64,000 bases of DNA, taken from Planctomycetia bacterium. Lineage in GTDB: Bacteria > Planctomycetota > Planctomycetia > Pirellulales > PNKZ01. Made by a program: the position numbers and the translations under genes. The notes beneath the pieces were generated by a model. That model was not told the DNA's origin. It did no database searches and worked only from the letters and a program-made list of their open reading frames with translations. This document shows positions 1 through 7,429 of the stretch, piece by piece (position 1 is the stretch's first letter; each line of letters starts with the position of its first letter). The DNA lies in NCBI GenBank assembly GCA_021413845.1, contig JAIOPP010000137.1, positions 1-64,000 on the forward strand. Direction: 5' to 3'.

Positions 1-321
1 TCTTCGGTCGTCGCGCGTGCGGACGAGACGCGCGATGAGGATTGCCGAAGATCGAAAACTTGCACGACGGCTCGCGCGAGGTTGCAACGTCGCGTGAGGC
101 GCTTCGCTTGCCTTGGGTGTCGTCCGGTGCGTCGTCGCCTGAGCCCTGTTCTTCTCACGAGCCCGCTCGGGGAAGCCGGTAGGGCGCAATGCTCTGCGCA
201 GAGAACGTTTGACAAGAAGCCCGACCGAACCCGGGCGACGACGCACGAACTTTTTTAAGTCGCTAGCGATCGCGATTGAGCCGTGCCGCGCGCGAAAATA
301 TCTAATCGAAGCGAGCGGCCC

Positions 322-494
322 AAGTAGCAGGCACGTTCCACGTGCCGTCCGCCACGGATGGCTTAGCGCTACGAACACGCCTGCTCCCCGGGATATGCAT
401 TCCGGGCTATTGAACGGAGGCGGATTGCGTCGCGAGCGTGGTTCGCGCTTGTGAGACCCTCGTGGCTACGGCACGTGGAACGTGCCTACTACTT
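322..494. repeat. MITE-like inverted-repeat element, copy 1
   Basis: A 27-base terminal inverted repeat (322-348 and 468-494, one mismatch) encloses about 120 bases. Each terminus contains the near-perfect palindrome GGCACGTTCCACGTGCC, so each end can fold by itself as well as pair with the other end. The interior has another hairpin around 388-407 (CCCGGGAT / ATTCCGGG). There is no coding capacity. A second copy lies at 25243-25411 with the same termini and a shared TGGTTCGCGCT interior patch. It could be a non-autonomous transposable element or a REP-like structural element; which one cannot be decided here. Confidence 0.8.
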
Positions 495-557
495 TAGCGT
501 CCGTAGACATCCCGGCTCCCCAGGAGCCGAACCTCTTGCTAGCTCCCCCAACTGAAC

Positions 558-584
558 ACCGACCACTGACCACCGGCCACTGCC
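558..584. repeat. Short ACCACTGACC-type intergenic repeat
   Basis: Degenerate direct repeats built on ACCGACCACTGACCACC. Related tracts lie at 13575-13606 and, in reverse orientation, at 27211-27250, always outside genes. This is a low-complexity family rather than a defined element. Confidence 0.5.
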
Positions 585-734
585 TCCTTCCCCCCCGTTT
601 CGGCCCTGTCTGCTCGCCTTGTTCGCTAGCTAAGTCTTTGCTAGACTGCCGGTTTGCTCCATGGCTAGGGATCGGGCTTCGTGCGAAGTTCGGGCCGTGA
701 GAGGGTGTCTGATAAATGGTTAGTTTTTTATTTC

Positions 735-2519
735 ATGGTTAATCGCAACCTAATTCGAGGTCTCGACCTCAACGAACAAGACTGGGAAAAAGAGCTCCAG
801 GAAGCGCTCGGCGAAGCCGATCCGACGACGTTTGAGCTGCAGGGCAGCGCCGAACTGGGGATGAATAAGATCGTTCAGGGGAAGATTCTCCGCGTCGAAG
901 GAGATTGGGTTCTCGTCGACGTCGGCTATAAGAGCGAAGGTTCGATCCAACTCAACGAGTGGAACGAAGACGAAGAACCACCCGTCGTCGGCCAAACCGT
1001 CACGGTGCTCATCGAGGAAGTCGATGACCAACAGCCGGGCATGGAAGATTCCGGCCTCATCCAGCTGAGCAAGCGCAAGGCTGAGAAGATCCAGGCGTGG
1101 ATCGACGTGATGAAGAAGGTCAAGGAAGGGGACGTCGTCACCGGCGTCGTCACGCGCAAGATCAAGGGTGGCCTCCTCGTCGACATTACGGGCGTCAACG
1201 TCTTCTTGCCGGCGAGCCAGGTCGACATCCGTCGTCCGGCCGACATCGGCGACTACATCGGCCGCACGATCCAGTGCACGGTGCTCAAGATCGACGAAGC
1301 CCGCCGCAATATCGTGGTCAGTCGCCGGGCGCTCATCGAGAGCGAACGCGAAGTCAAACAAAAGGCCTTGCTCACGGAGCTGCAAGTCGGCCAGTTGCGC
1401 AAGGGCGTCGTCAAGAACATCGCGGAGTTCGGCGCGTTCGTCGATCTCGGCGGCCTCGACGGCTTGCTGCACATCACGGACATGAGCTGGGGCCGGATCG
1501 GCCACCCGAGCGAGATGGTGCAAATCGATCAAGAGATCGAAGTCATGGTGCTGCACATCGACCTCGAGAAGAAGAAGATCGCGCTCGGCTTGAAGCAAAA
1601 GCAAGCCAGCCCATGGGAACATGTGGCCGACAAGTACCCTGTGAACAGCCGTCACAAGGGAGAAGTGGTCAACGTGATGAGCTACGGCGCGTTCGTGAAG
1701 CTCGAAGAAGGAATCGAAGGCCTGGTGCATATCAGCGAAATGTCGTGGACCAAGCGGATCAGCCATCCGAACGAGCTCGTTCACATCGGCGACGAAATCG
1801 AAGTCGTCGTCTTGGGCATCAACAAAGAGAAGCAAGAGATCTCGCTCGGCATGAAGCAAACCCAAGACAATCCTTGGGACAAAGTGGCCGATCGCTATCC
1901 GCCCGGCACGATGGTCACCGGCACGGTGCGCAACCTCACGAACTACGGGGCGTTCATCGAGATCGAAGAAGGGATCGACGGCCTGTTGCACGTCAGCGAT
2001 ATGTCGTGGACCCGCAAGATCAGCCACCCGAGCGAAATGGTCGAAAAGGGCCAGAAGCTCGAATGCCGCGTGATCTCGGTCGATCAGCAGCGCCGCCGCA
2101 TCGCGCTCGGGCTCAAGCAACTGCAAGACGATCCTTGGGCTAGCGACATTCCTTCGAAGTACCAGCCCGGCCAAGTCGTGAAGGGGAAGGTGACGAAACT
2201 CACCAACTTCGGCGTCTTCGTCGGTTTGGAAAACGGCCTCGAAGGCTTGCTGCACATTTCGGAACTCGCCGAGCATAAGGTCGAGAACCCGGAAGACGTC
2301 TGCAAGGTCGGCGACGAGATCGAAGTGAAGATCCTCCGGGTCGACACCGACGAACGGAAGATCGGACTTTCGCGCAAACGCGTCGATTGGGCCAACGAAG
2401 ATCTCACCGACGAAGCGACCGCCGCTGCCGCCAACGGCACCACGGCGACCGTCTCGAAGGCCGCCGAGCAGGCGGACCTCAAGGGTGGGGTCGGCGAGTC
2501 CGGACCGCTGTTCAAATAG
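735..2519 (+). CDS. rpsA: 30S ribosomal protein S1
   Basis: A 594-residue protein with six consecutive S1 RNA-binding (OB-fold) domains at roughly residues 35-105, 120-190, 205-275, 290-362, 377-450 and 462-535. Repeats 3-6 carry the typical core (for example GAFVDLGGLDGLLHITDMSW). S1 binds mRNA on the small ribosomal subunit and promotes initiation on weak leaders. The ATG at 735 was chosen over an upstream in-frame GTG/ATG because the protein then begins directly with conserved-looking sequence; the 54 bases before it look like leader. The ribosome binding site is weak, as is usual for rpsA. The last 35 residues are a low-complexity Ala/Thr tail. A strong terminator follows 80 bases downstream, so the gene is monocistronic. 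Confidence 0.96.
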   Translation: MVNRNLIRGLDLNEQDWEKELQEALGEADPTTFELQGSAELGMNKIVQGKILRVEGDWVLVDVGYKSEGSIQLNEWNEDEEPPVVGQTVTVLIEEVDDQQPGMEDSGLIQLSKRKAEKIQAWIDVMKKVKEGDVVTGVVTRKIKGGLLVDITGVNVFLPASQVDIRRPADIGDYIGRTIQCTVLKIDEARRNIVVSRRALIESEREVKQKALLTELQVGQLRKGVVKNIAEFGAFVDLGGLDGLLHITDMSWGRIGHPSEMVQIDQEIEVMVLHIDLEKKKIALGLKQKQASPWEHVADKYPVNSRHKGEVVNVMSYGAFVKLEEGIEGLVHISEMSWTKRISHPNELVHIGDEIEVVVLGINKEKQEISLGMKQTQDNPWDKVADRYPPGTMVTGTVRNLTNYGAFIEIEEGIDGLLHVSDMSWTRKISHPSEMVEKGQKLECRVISVDQQRRRIALGLKQLQDDPWASDIPSKYQPGQVVKGKVTKLTNFGVFVGLENGLEGLLHISELAEHKVENPEDVCKVGDEIEVKILRVDTDERKIGLSRKRVDWANEDLTDEATAAAANGTTATVSKAAEQADLKGGVGESGPLFK

Positions 2520-2602
2520 TCGCTGAGCGAGAAACGCTCGCCGCGGTCGTTGCCGCGCCGGCCGTTTTTCAGCGACAATCGTTAGTAACCGAACGATCGA
2601 TT

Positions 2603-2638
2603 CGACCCCGCCGGGCTTAGCTCGGCGGGGTCGTTCTA
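2603..2638 (+). terminator. Rho-independent terminator of rpsA
   Basis: An 11-bp GC-rich stem (CGACCCCGCCG at 2603-2613 paired with 2623-2633) with a 9-base loop, followed by a short T-rich stretch. It lies 83 bases after the rpsA stop. Confidence 0.8.
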
Positions 2639-2954
2639 TTTGCTACGACGCTTGTGCCGCGTGTGACTCTCCACATGCGCACGACGCTCGGCAACCCTAC
2701 GACACGCAACACGCACACAAAGCGCAGTCGAGGCACAATCGCCGGATTCGTTCGTCTTGATGCCGGCATGGAGAAAGTTGGGTTACATCGACGATAGCAT
2801 TCTCTGTTCAAGCAAAGACTATCGCTTCGGCGAACTATACCACTCCCTTCGCACACGCGGCGCACGCCCCGACAGCACCGTTTGGAAGTAGCGCTTGAGG
2901 CAGCAAGCGCATGTTTCCGGACGCGGCGGCGATGCTACGGACAAGGAACTTAAC
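2639..2954. other. Intergenic region before the sigma factor gene
   Basis: No gene was seen. The stretch should contain the sigma factor promoter, but no clear -35/-10 pair is visible. A weak GATAG/CTATC inverted pair occurs around 2793-2822. Confidence 0.4.
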
Positions 2955-3791
2955 GTGACGATGAAGAACCGCAAGCGCACCGGTACGGCCGTGCAATCTC
3001 CGCTGGAGACCTACCTCCGCGAGATCAACGAAACCTCGCTGCTCACGGCCGCCGACGAGCAACAACTCGCCCGCGCTATCGCCCAGGGTGATCTGGCCGC
3101 TCGCGACCGCATGGTCCGCGCCAACTTGCGCCTCGTCGTCAACATCGCTCGGGGCTACACAGGCAAAGGGCTCGCCCTGCCCGACCTGATCGAAGAAGGG
3201 AACCTCGGGCTGTTGCGCGCCGTCGAAGGGTTCGACCCGGACATGGGAACCCGCTTCAGCACCTATGCGAGCTATTGGATCAAGCAATCGATCAAGCGTT
3301 CGCTCATCAACTCGGCGAAGACGATCCGCATTCCGGCCTACATGGTCGAGCTGTTGAGCAAGTGGCGACGTGCGACCGTGCGGCTCACCGAAGAACTCGG
3401 CCGCGGCCCGACGCCCGAAGAAGTGGCCCGGGTGCTCGGCCTGCCGCGCAAGAAGCTGTCGATCATCAAGAAGGCGATCCACATCTACAATCAAACTCCG
3501 CAGACCGATCAAGCCGACAACGGCTGGTCGCTCGGCGAGATGGTGATGGACGAGCGGCAGAAGAGCCCCGAGCTCGAGATGACCGAGGGGGACGACATGA
3601 CGCACATCCTCCGCATGCTCGAAACGATGGAGCCGCGCGAATCGACGATCCTCCGGATGCGCTTCGGCCTCGACGACAACACGCCGCGCACGCTGAAGGA
3701 AATCGGCGAAATCCTCGGCCTGACGCGCGAACGGGTCCGCCAACTGGAAACGGAAGCGCTAGCGAAACTCGCGGCGGGCTTAGGCGGGTAA
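2955..3791 (+). CDS. Sigma-70 family RNA polymerase sigma factor, primary type
   Basis: About 278 residues with region 1.2 (SPLETYLREINE), region 2 (DLIEEGNLGLLRAVEGFDP then FSTYASYWIKQSIKRSL), region 3 and region 4 with the helix-turn-helix TLKEIGEILGLTRERVRQLE. It lacks region 1.1 and the non-conserved insert, so it is of the short RpoD/group 2 type common in planctomycetes. It directs RNA polymerase to -35/-10 promoters. Start choice: AAGGAA at 2943-2948 is 6 bases before a GTG at 2955 and 12 before an ATG at 2961; the GTG has better spacing, and the two products differ by only two residues. Whether this is the housekeeping factor or one of several paralogues cannot be told from this window. 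Confidence 0.93.
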   Translation: MTMKNRKRTGTAVQSPLETYLREINETSLLTAADEQQLARAIAQGDLAARDRMVRANLRLVVNIARGYTGKGLALPDLIEEGNLGLLRAVEGFDPDMGTRFSTYASYWIKQSIKRSLINSAKTIRIPAYMVELLSKWRRATVRLTEELGRGPTPEEVARVLGLPRKKLSIIKKAIHIYNQTPQTDQADNGWSLGEMVMDERQKSPELEMTEGDDMTHILRMLETMEPRESTILRMRFGLDDNTPRTLKEIGEILGLTRERVRQLETEALAKLAAGLGG

Positions 3792-3900
3792 ACGAGACCC
3801 GCGCGCCGGTTCGCACCTGCCCGAACACCGTTTTAGGGTGCCTCGTCGCGGCCTACGAAAATGGTTGTCGCGGCGAGGGCTGCGCGATATTCTCAAACGT

Positions 3901-4164
3901 ATGGCAAAGCAACTTTCCTCCAGCGCCGAGATCTTTATCGCGAACGTGGTCGCCGACGGCACCTACGCTTCGCGCGAGGCGGTGCTCGAAGCGGCGATTA
4001 ATGCTTTACGCGATCAAGCAACTGCGAATGCGCCGGCCCCGGCAAGCCGGCTCGACGACGTCGGGAACTACAGCACGATCGCTCTGACGCCGGAAGAGTG
4101 CGCTCGACTCCAAGGGCAGGTCTCTTCGAAAGCGGAAGCCGACGGCTTGAAGTTCGGCGGCTAG
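3901..4164 (+). CDS. ParD-like ribbon-helix-helix protein
   Basis: An 87-residue protein. Residues 5-38 (SSSAEIFIANVVADGTYASR, then EAVLEAAINALRDQ) resemble the ParD antitoxin/RHH pattern, in which a short strand is followed by two helices and a G-x-Y-x-S motif. The C-terminal half (LTPEECARLQGQ) would correspond to the toxin-binding tail. No ParE-like toxin gene is adjacent: sigma factor lies upstream and apt downstream. It could be a solitary transcriptional regulator or an orphan antitoxin. The ATG at 3901 was chosen over an upstream in-frame start because the family-like sequence begins there. The fold assignment is by pattern only. Confidence 0.6.
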   Translation: MAKQLSSSAEIFIANVVADGTYASREAVLEAAINALRDQATANAPAPASRLDDVGNYSTIALTPEECARLQGQVSSKAEADGLKFGG

Positions 4165-4305
4165 CTCGGCAGGTTTGCTACCGATCTCGGAACATCGCTC
4201 GTAGCATCGCGCGGATGGACTTATTCTCGCCGTAGAAAATCGTCCGCCGTTCGGCCACAATGGCGGCACTCGTTGAGTCCGTCCCGCCGAACTGCCGGTG
4301 CCCCG

Positions 4306-4833
4306 ATGACCGCCCCCCTCGATCTCGCCTCCTACGTGCGAGCCATTCCCGATTTTCCTAAAGCGGGAATTTTGTTTCGCGACATTACGCCGCTGCTGAG
4401 CCATGGCGCAGCGCTTCGTGAAACGATTCGCCGCCTCGCCGAACATTATCGCGGCCGAGGGATCGATGTCGTCGGAGCGGCCGAAGCCCGCGGGTTCATC
4501 TTCGCCGCGCCGTTGGCGATCGAACTCGGAGTCGGCTTCGTGCCGTTTCGCAAGCCGGGCAAATTGCCGTACGACAAGCATACGCATCGCTACGACCTCG
4601 AGTACGGCACCGACTCGCTCGAGGTGCATGTCGATGGTTTCTCACCGGGCCAGAACGTCCTCTTGATCGACGATCTCCTCGCCACCGGCGGCACGATGGC
4701 CGCTTGCTGCCGGCTCGTCGAGAGCTGCGACGCGAAAGTCGCCGGCTGCGCGTTCGTCATCGAGCTGAACGGCTTGAACGGCAGAAAGACGCTCGCCCCG
4801 CACGAGTCGTTCAGCTTATTGCAATACGACTAG
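4306..4833 (+). CDS. apt: Adenine phosphoribosyltransferase
   Basis: A 175-residue protein that salvages adenine with PRPP to give AMP in the cytosol. The N-terminus has the family signature IPDFPKAGILFRDITPLL (residues 14-31). The PRPP-binding motif VLLIDDLLATGGT is at residues 118-130. VPFRKPGKLPY (79-89) matches the flexible loop of APRT enzymes. The length is normal for the family. The start at ATG 4306 was preferred over a TTG 33 bases upstream because the family starts close to this point. It stands alone between an RHH-like gene and an oxidoreductase; the gap to the next gene is 89 bases. Confidence 0.95.
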   Translation: MTAPLDLASYVRAIPDFPKAGILFRDITPLLSHGAALRETIRRLAEHYRGRGIDVVGAAEARGFIFAAPLAIELGVGFVPFRKPGKLPYDKHTHRYDLEYGTDSLEVHVDGFSPGQNVLLIDDLLATGGTMAACCRLVESCDAKVAGCAFVIELNGLNGRKTLAPHESFSLLQYD

Positions 4834-4922
4834 CGGCGGCATCTCTTCCGGTGCCGCAAGCCTGCTCGCGGGCACGTTGGTCGAGCGCGACCAAGTCCCA
4901 TCTTTCACCCCTCGCATTCGCC

Positions 4923-6173
4923 ATGATACGAATCGGCATCGTCGGTTGCGGACGCATTCTCGCGGCACACTTGCGCGGCTATCGCTTGTTGCGCGAAGCC
5001 GGCATCGCCGACTTTCAAATCACGGCGCTCTGTTCGCGCAAGCTCGACGATGCGCAGATGTATGTCCGCCGCGGAGCAGGCCCCCGGCAGCGACCGGCCG
5101 TAAGCAATCTCGCCGGCGATCCGCTCGCGATCGGCGATGAGTTTCTTTCCGACTTTCAGCCCGAGGTCGAAGTCGCGACCTATACCGACTATCGCGACAT
5201 GATCGCGTCGGGCCGGATCGATGCGGTCAACGATTTCTCGACGCACGCGCTTCATCACCAGATCGCGGCAGTCGCCTTTGCGCACGGCAAACATTTGATG
5301 TCGCAAAAGCCGCTGGCGATTACGGTCGCCGCGGCGCGGCGCATGTGCGAAGAGGCGGAGCGGCGCGGATTGACGTTCGGCGTCTTCGAGAACTTTCGCT
5401 ACGCGCCGGCGACGCGGCACCTGCGCTGGGCGTTCGAGTCGGGCCTCGCCGGTAAGTTGCAAATGTTTCTGCTCGGGTACGCGGGCGTCTGGTGGGCGCC
5501 GGATTTAATCGTCGCCGATACTCCTTGGCGGCATTTGAAGTCGGAAGCCGGAGGAATCAGCCTCGATCTCGGCGTCCATTTCTTCGATCAGTTGCGCTAC
5601 GTGGCCGGCGAGATTAAGAGCGTCTCGGCTCGGACGTCGGTGCTCGAACCGTTGCGTTATACGCGCGATGCCGCGGGTCGCACGATCCGCGAACAAGCCT
5701 GCGACGCCGACGATACGTTCACGGCCCATTTGGAAACGGCCGGCGGAGCGCTCGGGAGTATGTTCGCCAGTTGGGCCGGCCACGGCGGGGCGACGCGCGT
5801 CGAACAGGGGGCCGTATACCAAGGCTCGCGCGGTAGAATCTCCGCCGGCGACTTCTCGGCCGACGGACAAGCGACCGTGAAGCTGGCCGAACTCTATCGA
5901 GCGTCGGCACCCGCCGCTCTGCAAGCATCGCACTTCCCGCTCGGCATCGACGACAGCTTCGCGCTGGCGCAACTCGATTGGCTACGGGCCGTCGGAGCGG
6001 GCCGGCAACCGGAGACCGACGGTCGGGAAGGGCTGCGAGACCTCGCCGCGGCCTTCGCCCTGCTGGAATCGGCCACGACCGGCACAGCGGTCTCGCCCGC
6101 GGATGTCGCCGAGGGGCGAATCCGGGAGTTCCAGCGACCTTTAGACGCACAATGGGGCCTACAATCGTATTAA
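4923..6173 (+). CDS. Gfo/Idh/MocA family oxidoreductase
   Basis: A 416-residue protein. It starts with the Rossmann motif MIRIGIVGCGRI (residues 1-12). A middle segment, NDFSTHALHHQIAAVAFAHG then KHLMSQKPLAITV, is the classic E/Q-K-P-L/I-A motif of the family. The C-terminal alpha/beta domain contains ISLDLGVHFFDQLRY, with the usual G-x-H-x-x-D catalytic pattern. These enzymes oxidise or reduce sugars and inositols with NAD(P). The substrate is not predictable. The start at ATG 4923 was chosen because the nucleotide-binding motif begins immediately. Planctomycetes carry many paralogues of this family. Confidence 0.9.
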   Translation: MIRIGIVGCGRILAAHLRGYRLLREAGIADFQITALCSRKLDDAQMYVRRGAGPRQRPAVSNLAGDPLAIGDEFLSDFQPEVEVATYTDYRDMIASGRIDAVNDFSTHALHHQIAAVAFAHGKHLMSQKPLAITVAAARRMCEEAERRGLTFGVFENFRYAPATRHLRWAFESGLAGKLQMFLLGYAGVWWAPDLIVADTPWRHLKSEAGGISLDLGVHFFDQLRYVAGEIKSVSARTSVLEPLRYTRDAAGRTIREQACDADDTFTAHLETAGGALGSMFASWAGHGGATRVEQGAVYQGSRGRISAGDFSADGQATVKLAELYRASAPAALQASHFPLGIDDSFALAQLDWLRAVGAGRQPETDGREGLRDLAAAFALLESATTGTAVSPADVAEGRIREFQRPLDAQWGLQSY

Positions 6174-6195
6174 CCGGCCGTTTTTAGCATTTTTC

Positions 6196-6225
6196 TTGAC
6201 GCTCTTGAGAGAGGCGACCTAGTAT
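6196..6225 (+). promoter_or_regulatory. Sigma-70 type promoter for the Gly/Tyr-rich secreted protein
   Basis: TTGACG (6196-6201), an 18-base spacer, and TAGTAT (6220-6225), about 55 bases before the ATG at 6280. The match to the consensus is good, but no start site data exist. Confidence 0.45.
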
Positions 6226-6279
6226 TGACAGGTCACCTAAATTGCGCAACACATCCAGTCGCATATCTTGAGATGAATC

Positions 6280-6882
6280 ATGAAACTTAAGGCCTCGGCT
6301 CTTCTTTTGGCAATTGCTTCGCTCTTTGCCCCTTCCGACCTGCGGGCGGACGACGGCATGCGGAACTTCGGAGCGACCACCGTTTCCGACATCGCGCCTG
6401 CCGGCTCGGTTTTGCCGACCACGGTCGTCGCGTTCGGCCATCGTCGCCGCAACTGCGGTTCCGGCGGCTGCGCAACCGGTTACGGAGTCGGCGGATATAG
6501 CGGCTATGGGCTCAACTCGAACCTGTACAACGCCTATAGCACCTACCAGCCTTCCATGGGCGGTTACACCTCTTACTATCCAGGCACGACCGGCGCGGCG
6601 CTCGGCCAATACGGTGCCGGCGTGAACTTCGGCAACGGCTACTACGGGGCGAGCGGTCCGGGCGTTGGACGCTACATTGAAACGCCGAATCCGTATGGCT
6701 ACTACAACAACGGCCAAATCTGGGGCTCTTCCGGCCCGACGTATTCGCGCCCGACTCCGGTTTGGGATTCCCCTTCCGGCGTCTATGGCTATCGATACAA
6801 CGGTTGGGGCAGCTACGGTTGGGGTGGCTGGGGCGGTACCGGCCCTGCCGGCTGGGGCTACCAAGGCGGCTTCTACTGGTAA
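6280..6882 (+). CDS. Secreted Gly/Tyr-rich protein of unknown function
   Basis: A 200-residue protein. Residues 1-24 form a signal peptide (MKLKASALLLAIASLFAPSD, with likely cleavage after LRA). Beyond residue 60 it is dominated by G, Y, N, S and W in short irregular repeats such as GGYSGYGL, NPYGYYNNG and GGWGGTGPAGWG, ending in GGFYW. This composition suggests an extracellular, low-complexity, possibly adhesive or matrix protein; the function is not known. It has its own promoter and a strong terminator, which fits a highly expressed single gene. It has only three Cys, two in an RRRNCGSGGCATG segment. Confidence 0.8.
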   Translation: MKLKASALLLAIASLFAPSDLRADDGMRNFGATTVSDIAPAGSVLPTTVVAFGHRRRNCGSGGCATGYGVGGYSGYGLNSNLYNAYSTYQPSMGGYTSYYPGTTGAALGQYGAGVNFGNGYYGASGPGVGRYIETPNPYGYYNNGQIWGSSGPTYSRPTPVWDSPSGVYGYRYNGWGSYGWGGWGGTGPAGWGYQGGFYW

Positions 6883-6915
6883 GCTCGCACGAGCGCCGCG
6901 AATTGAATTCCAAGC

Positions 6916-6951
6916 AGAAAGGGCCTCCTCAGCGAGGCCCTTTCTTTTTTT
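6916..6951 (+). terminator. Strong rho-independent terminator
   Basis: A 12-bp stem (6916-6927 with 6934-6945), a 6-base loop and a run of seven T ending at 6951, 33 bases after the stop of the Gly/Tyr-rich gene. Confidence 0.92.
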
Positions 6952-7055
6952 AGAGCTCGGCCGTGAAACTCGAACCGGTTGCCGATAACTCCTAAAGGCT
7001 CCGTACGACAACTTGCCGGAGCGGGCATCGGCGGCAGCAACGTATCGAGGAAGCA

Positions 7056-7424
7056 ATGGCTATGCGCTGGACATGGATCGTGATCGGGGCGATTTCGCTG
7101 TCGAGCTTCGTTGCCTCGCAAGCGGAAGCGAAGTACCCGGTTCTCTCGCTCTTCACCGGTCGGGCCGATGGCCCTTATCAACCTGCGCCGCGGAGATACA
7201 TCGTCGTCGATCCGGTGCCGGTCGAGCCTGCTCCTGCCGGACGACATCACGGACACGGCGGCGCGCCTGTCGCCGCGAACGATCCTCCGCTCTGGCGTCG
7301 GCAAGATGCCGTGACGCCGATCTATCCGTACGGCTGGTTCGGCGCACGCCACGCCAACGAGCGCCAGACGCGCGGCAGTTACTATGAAGACTACGAAGAC
7401 ACGGCGATCTTGCGCGGTCGCTAA
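7056..7424 (+). CDS. Small secreted protein of unknown function
   Basis: A 122-residue protein with an N-terminal signal peptide (MAMRWTWIVIGAISLSSFVA, with likely cleavage after QAEA). The mature part is rich in P, R, H and Y (for example PAPAGRHHGHGGAP). GAGGAA at 7046-7051 lies just upstream of the ATG. No known domain was recognised. The gene converges on bamA with only 5 bases between the two stop codons and no visible terminator, so the 3' ends of the two transcripts probably overlap. Confidence 0.72.
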   Translation: MAMRWTWIVIGAISLSSFVASQAEAKYPVLSLFTGRADGPYQPAPRRYIVVDPVPVEPAPAGRHHGHGGAPVAANDPPLWRRQDAVTPIYPYGWFGARHANERQTRGSYYEDYEDTAILRGR

Positions 7425-7429
7425 GCGCT

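Larger units (their letters stand above)
1..734. other. Non-coding leader region before rpsA
   Basis: No convincing gene is visible in the first 734 bases. The short open frames lack ribosome binding sites and recognisable protein character. The stretch holds one inverted-repeat element (322-494) and one short ACC-ACTGACC type repeat (about 558-584). The rpsA promoter and leader presumably lie in the last 150 bases, but no promoter stands out clearly. The first 200 bases could belong to the tail of a gene outside the window; nothing supports that directly. Confidence 0.5.

Noticed and set aside
209-700. Small plus-strand frames in the leader region
   Set aside because: They overlap the inverted-repeat element, lack ribosome binding sites and show no protein-like composition.
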